Shown in pieces: positions 60,604 through 64,000 of a stretch of 64,000 nucleotides of DNA. This DNA comes from Staphylococcus haemolyticus. Its GTDB lineage: Bacteria; Bacillota; Bacilli; Staphylococcales; Staphylococcaceae. The stretch lies in contig NZ_CP035291.1 of the NCBI RefSeq assembly GCF_006094395.1, forward strand, positions 1,922,001-1,986,000. Reading direction: 5' to 3'. The notes under the pieces were generated by a model. It ran no database searches and was not told the origin of the DNA. It saw nothing but the letters and a program-made list of their open reading frames with translations. The position numbers and the translations under genes were made by a program. Position 1 is the stretch's first letter; every line of letters begins with the position of its first letter.

Positions 60604-61677
60604 TCATCGAACAACCGTTAATAATGTTTTTACTTGTTCAACAAGTCGATCCATCAATTGATTGACATGTTGTGACGTAGCTAAACGTGGCGATTGACCA
60701 CTCCACATATGCGTCCATTCACGATGCCCTGTGGAAGCGGCTGTCTTTCTAATAGAATTAGTTAGTTGATTTTGTACAGGATATGGCGGTATGTTCCCTT
60801 CGTATTGTTTCATCGTCTCTACAAATTCATTGTTGATACCGCGTGCTGATTTACCACTAAATACGTCAGTGACTATTGTATCAGTCTCTTTACTATGAAG
60901 CACTGCTTGTTTAACTAATTGATTTGCGCCACTTTCTTCAGTAGTTAAGAAAGCGGTTCCCATTTGTACACCTTGTGCACCTAGTATCTGACTAGCTAAT
61001 ATACCACGACCATCCATAACACCACCTGCAGCAACAACTGGTATCGATACATGATCAACTATCTGTGGTATTAAACTCATTGTTCCTATGAGCGGTTCAC
61101 GCTGATTGTTGGTTGTTAAAAATGACCCCCTATGTCCACCTGCTTCACTGCCTTGAGCAACTACAATATCCATACCTGCATGCTCATTTGCAATTGCCTC
61201 ATCTACAGTAGTAGCTGTACCAATTAAAGTAATTTTAGCACCTTTTAATTGTTCAATGATTTCTTTTGACGGGATACCAAAGGTGAAACAACATACTGGT
61301 ACTCTATATTTAATCACAGTTTGAATTGCACTTTTAAATTGTTGTTCTTCAGAAATATTGACTACTGGCTCTTCAAGATTTAATGCCTTACGATAGGGTT
61401 TCAGCCAAGCATTCATATGTTCGACTTGTTCATTAGTGTATGATTGATGACTTGGTACAAACAAATTCACACCAAATGGTTGTGATGTTAATCCTTGCAC
61501 TTTTTGAATTTCTTGCTCTAACTTTTTTGTAGTAAAGTAGCCCGCTCCAATACAGCCTAAACCACCTTTATTACTTACAGTTGCAACAAGTTCCGCAGTT
61601 GTACTACCAGCCATACCTGCTTGAATAATAGGATATTGAATATTTAAAGATTGCGTTAGTTGATTGTTATACCACAT
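60604..61677 (-). CDS. Nitronate monooxygenase family protein
   Basis: A 357-residue FMN-binding TIM-barrel enzyme. [32 protein letters not shown] at the N-terminus, [14 protein letters not shown] near 180 with the candidate catalytic His, [13 protein letters not shown] near 220 and [13 protein letters not shown] near 240. It oxidises alkyl nitronates such as propionate 3-nitronate, probably as detoxification; FabK-like enoyl reductases share the fold, but the AGGHRG form favours nitronate monooxygenase. ATG 61677 follows AAGGTG. It is monocistronic. Confidence 0.9.
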   Translation of the reverse strand: MWYNNQLTQSLNIQYPIIQAGMAGSTTAELVATVSNKGGLGCIGAGYFTTKKLEQEIQKVQGLTSQPFGVNLFVPSHQSYTNEQVEHMNAWLKPYRKALNLEEPVVNISEEQQFKSAIQTVIKYRVPVCCFTFGIPSKEIIEQLKGAKITLIGTATTVDEAIANEHAGMDIVVAQGSEAGGHRGSFLTTNNQREPLIGTMSLIPQIVDHVSIPVVAAGGVMDGRGILASQILGAQGVQMGTAFLTTEESGANQLVKQAVLHSKETDTIVTDVFSGKSARGINNEFVETMKQYEGNIPPYPVQNQLTNSIRKTAASTGHREWTHMWSGQSPRLATSQHVNQLMDRLVEQVKTLLTVVR

Positions 61678-61785
61678 TTAAAATCACCTTTTCTTTATTT
61701 TAGGGTAATTACTATGCTTATTTCACTTAAATAATTATTCAAAGTATTCCCTACTCCCATTTTCAGTAAACTTTGCTAATTTTTG

Positions 61786-61831
61786 AAAAAATAAAAGCAA
61801 GGACTGAACTTATGTAAAGTTAGCCTTGCTT
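61786..61831 (-). terminator. Terminator of the unknown membrane protein gene
   Basis: AAGCAAGG/CCTTGCTT stem (61795-61802, 61824-61831) with a further AACTT/AAGTT pairing, and a minus-strand T-rich tail (CTTTTATTTTTT). It lies about 140 bases past the stop. Confidence 0.8.
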
Positions 61832-61971
61832 ATAAAATGATGATTTTACAATAGTGCACTTGTTAAAAAGATAATTATTTAATTATGCAGACATCACATA
61901 TTTATGTATTTCAAAAAGATATTTAAAATTAGGAAAGTTTCTAAATTTGATACTTATCTAATTATTAATTT

Positions 61972-62652
61972 TTAAATCGAAATCAAAAATAAAAATTGCC
62001 ATAAACACAAAATCATTGGTCGAAATACTAGACCGGGAAATTTGCCTCTTTTATTCCATAACACTACGTCAACAATGAAATAAATGACAATTAAAAACGC
62101 TGAGATTAAAAACATAAAGCCTCCAAACCCTAACAAATTATCAGTAGTTTTGGTCAATTCTTGCGCCATCATCCATTCCTTACTATGTATAAATCTTACT
62201 TTAGTTGACCAAGCAACTATTAGAAAAGCAGCTCCAATTGAACCTGACCATGCAATTATATTAGCCGATTGCAATTCGTCTTTCATATCTTTCATTTCTT
62301 GCTTGGTAACTTTGTTAGTTTTACCGTGTCCAGTTTTCACAAATTCTATTTTTGTTTTGAATGGCCGTTTTACCAAATAATGACTCGATAAATAACACAT
62401 CAATAGGAACGGAAGAAGTGTTGCGACAAAAACCAAGTTGTAAGTATGGATATCTTCTCCTGTAAAATGTATTAGCAATTCAAGTAATGATGAATAAAAT
62501 AAAAATATTCCTAAATACCAAATCTTCTTTTTCTTTTGAATCTGCCTTAGACTGATCATTGCTATAAAGATTAAGCCAATTGAACCTAAAAATATAGCAA
62601 GATATTCAATAATGATAATCAAAGAATACCAATTCGCATAAAAGTCAAACAT
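61972..62652 (-). CDS. Membrane protein of unknown function
   Basis: A 226-residue protein I do not recognise. It shows six hydrophobic segments at about 8-33, 46-63, 70-90, 132-150, 172-192 and 207-225, with a basic cytoplasmic-type loop (KKKK near 40) and a charged helix KVTKQEMKDMKDELQ near 115-130. ATG 62652 has a good ribosome site (GAGAGGA). It has its own terminator and sits alone between sufB and the nitronate monooxygenase gene, which are conserved neighbours. It could be a species-specific insertion; I cannot assign a function. Confidence 0.75.
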   Translation of the reverse strand: MFDFYANWYSLIIIIEYLAIFLGSIGLIFIAMISLRQIQKKKKIWYLGIFLFYSSLLELLIHFTGEDIHTYNLVFVATLLPFLLMCYLSSHYLVKRPFKTKIEFVKTGHGKTNKVTKQEMKDMKDELQSANIIAWSGSIGAAFLIVAWSTKVRFIHSKEWMMAQELTKTTDNLLGFGGFMFLISAFLIVIYFIVDVVLWNKRGKFPGLVFRPMILCLWQFLFLISI

Positions 62653-62771
62653 TGTAGAGTCCTCTCAAAACATGTATTTTGATAAATCAATTACTTTTTT
62701 TAATATTATATATAAATATATCATAATAAAAATAAATAATTAATATAAATAAGTGTTAACTATTTTGAGAT

Positions 62772-62818
62772 ATAAAAAAGCACCAAAGCATTCACTTAGT
62801 TAGAACACTTTGGTACTT
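62772..62818 (-). terminator. suf operon terminator
   Basis: AAGCACCAAAG/CTTTGGTACTT stem (62778-62788, 62808-62818, one mismatch) followed by six T residues on the minus strand, about 40 bases past the sufB stop. Confidence 0.88.
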
Positions 62819-62858
62819 GTGATTGTTATTAAGAAAAAGTTAATAGTATGAGTTAAAA

Positions 62859-64000
62859 TTAACCGATACTACCTTCCATTTCAAATTTGATTAAGCGGTT
62901 CATTTCTACTGCGTATTCCATTGGTAATTCTTTAGTGAATGGTTCAATGAAGCCCATAACGATCATTTCTGTCGCTTCTTCTTCTGAAATACCACGGCTC
63001 ATTAAGTAGAATAATTGTTCTTCTGATACTTTAGAAACTTTCGCTTCATGTTCTAATGAAATATTGTCATTGAATACTTCATTATAAGGAATAGTATCTG
63101 AAGTAGATTCGTTATCTAAAATTAAAGTATCACATTCAATATTAGAACGTGCACCTTTCGCTTTACGTCCGAAGTGAACGATACCACGATAAATAACTTT
63201 ACCACCATTTTTAGAAATAGATTTAGATACGATTGTTGAAGATGTGTTTGGTGCTTTATGAATCATTTTAGCACCAGCATCTTGTACTTGACCTTTACCA
63301 GCAAAGGCGATAGATAATGTACTACCTTTCGCACCTTCACCTAAAAGAACACAGTTTGGATATTTCATCGTTAACTTAGAACCTAAGTTACCGTCAACCC
63401 ATTCCATGTTACCATTCTCATGAACAAACGTACGTTTTGTAACTAAGTTATAAACGTTGTTAGCCCAGTTTTGAATTGTAGTATAACGTACGTGTGCATC
63501 TTTATGAACGATGATTTCAACTACTGCTGAGTGTAATGAACTTGTTGTATAAACAGGTGCAGTACAACCTTCAACGTAGTTTACTGAAGCACCTTCATCA
63601 GCAATAATTAATGTACGTTCGAATTGACCCATGTTCTCTGAGTTAATACGGAAGTATGCTTGTAATGGTGTATCTAATTTAACATTCTTAGGTACATAGA
63701 TGAATGAACCACCTGACCATACTGCTGAGTTTAATGCTGCGAATTTGTTATCAGCTGCTGGAACAACAGAAGCAAAGTATTCTTTAAATAGTTCTTCGTT
63801 TTCACGTAAAGCACTATCAGTATCTTTAAAGATGATACCTTTTTCTTCTAATTCTTTTTCCATATTATGATATACAACTTCTGATTCATATTGAGCAGAA
63901 ACACCTGCTAAATATTTTTGTTCAGCTTCTGGAATACCTAATTTATCAAATGTACGTTTAATTTCTTCAGGCACCTCGTCCCATGAACGTTGAGTATGCT
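62859..64000 (-). CDS. sufB: Fe-S scaffold protein SufB, 5' end outside the window
   Basis: Partial gene: the last 379 codons lie in the window and the frame stays open to base 64000, so about 85 N-terminal residues are missing. SufB forms with SufC and SufD the SufBC2D scaffold on which Fe-S clusters are built. Visible are the beta-helix core and the SufB C-terminal [44 protein letters not shown] and [22 protein letters not shown] segments. The residues [12 protein letters not shown] at the edge continue the family sequence upstream of any start, so a GTG at 63974 is internal. It is the last gene of the suf operon and ends at the hairpin at 62778-62818. Confidence 0.97.
   Translation of the reverse strand, partial: HTQRSWDEVPEEIKRTFDKLGIPEAEQKYLAGVSAQYESEVVYHNMEKELEEKGIIFKDTDSALRENEELFKEYFASVVPAADNKFAALNSAVWSGGSFIYVPKNVKLDTPLQAYFRINSENMGQFERTLIIADEGASVNYVEGCTAPVYTTSSLHSAVVEIIVHKDAHVRYTTIQNWANNVYNLVTKRTFVHENGNMEWVDGNLGSKLTMKYPNCVLLGEGAKGSTLSIAFAGKGQVQDAGAKMIHKAPNTSSTIVSKSISKNGGKVIYRGIVHFGRKAKGARSNIECDTLILDNESTSDTIPYNEVFNDNISLEHEAKVSKVSEEQLFYLMSRGISEEEATEMIVMGFIEPFTKELPMEYAVEMNRLIKFEMEGSIG

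Overview
The window is a low-GC Firmicutes core chromosome segment. Gene content and order, together with protein sequences that I recognise from memory as close to S. aureus homologues, place it in the genus Staphylococcus. An IS1272-like element and some lineage-specific intergenic DNA suggest a coagulase-negative species, but I cannot name it. Relative to the S. aureus N315 numbering I remember, the segment is in reverse orientation, running from beside fabH (just off the left end) to sufB (cut by the right end). No tRNA, rRNA, CRISPR array, prophage or plasmid-like module is visible.

Layout. 1-9.1 kb: a FapR-type operator and promoter firing out of the window, a DUF2929 membrane peptide, clpB with a CtsR operator, an OatA-like acyltransferase, sufT, a Cof-type phosphatase, coenzyme A disulfide reductase and yisL. 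9.1-21 kb: an FAH-family enzyme, addA-addB behind a LexA-like box, signal peptidase spsB with its inactive paralogue spsA, a DedA/TVP38 protein and pgi. 21-29 kb: argG-argH, a secreted glycerophosphodiesterase, then rocD and gudB for arginine and ornithine breakdown with a cre site, and the old yellow enzyme ofrA. 29.4-31.4 kb: an intact IS1272-like element. 31.4-40 kb: an S1-domain protein, a cyclophilin, kapB, the seven-gene mnhABCDEFG antiporter operon, and a flavoprotein whose promoter carries a near-perfect Zur box. 40-48.5 kb: a thioesterase, a YuiF-type transporter and leucyl aminopeptidase, then a cluster of respiration and Fe-S genes (ndh, sufA, yuzB, ndhF, yuzD, nfu) and a 24-codon small ORF in the ndhF leader. 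48.5-53 kb: the dlt operon (dltX-A-B-C-D) for teichoic acid D-alanylation, including the short dltX. 53-62 kb: a 2-hydroxyacid dehydrogenase, the yutF-yutE pair, DUF3055, yutD, lipA, yunF-yunE-yunD and a nitronate monooxygenase. 62-64 kb: an unrecognised four-helix membrane protein and the 3' part of sufB.

Two themes tie genes together. First, Fe-S metabolism: sufB, nfu, sufA and sufT are maturation factors, while lipA and addB are Fe-S enzymes. Second, envelope and ion physiology: mnh, dlt, the acyltransferase, the signal peptidases and GlpQ. Legible regulatory sites (FapR, CtsR, LexA, CodY, CcpA, Zur) sit at expected positions next to promoters. Several intergenic regions carry a modular family of staphylococcal hairpin repeats that double as terminators. 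Most of the window is ordinary core genome. The best leads are the Zur-box flavoprotein, the small ORF before ndhF, the orphan HEPN protein, the IS1272 end-like hairpin and the hairpin-repeat family.
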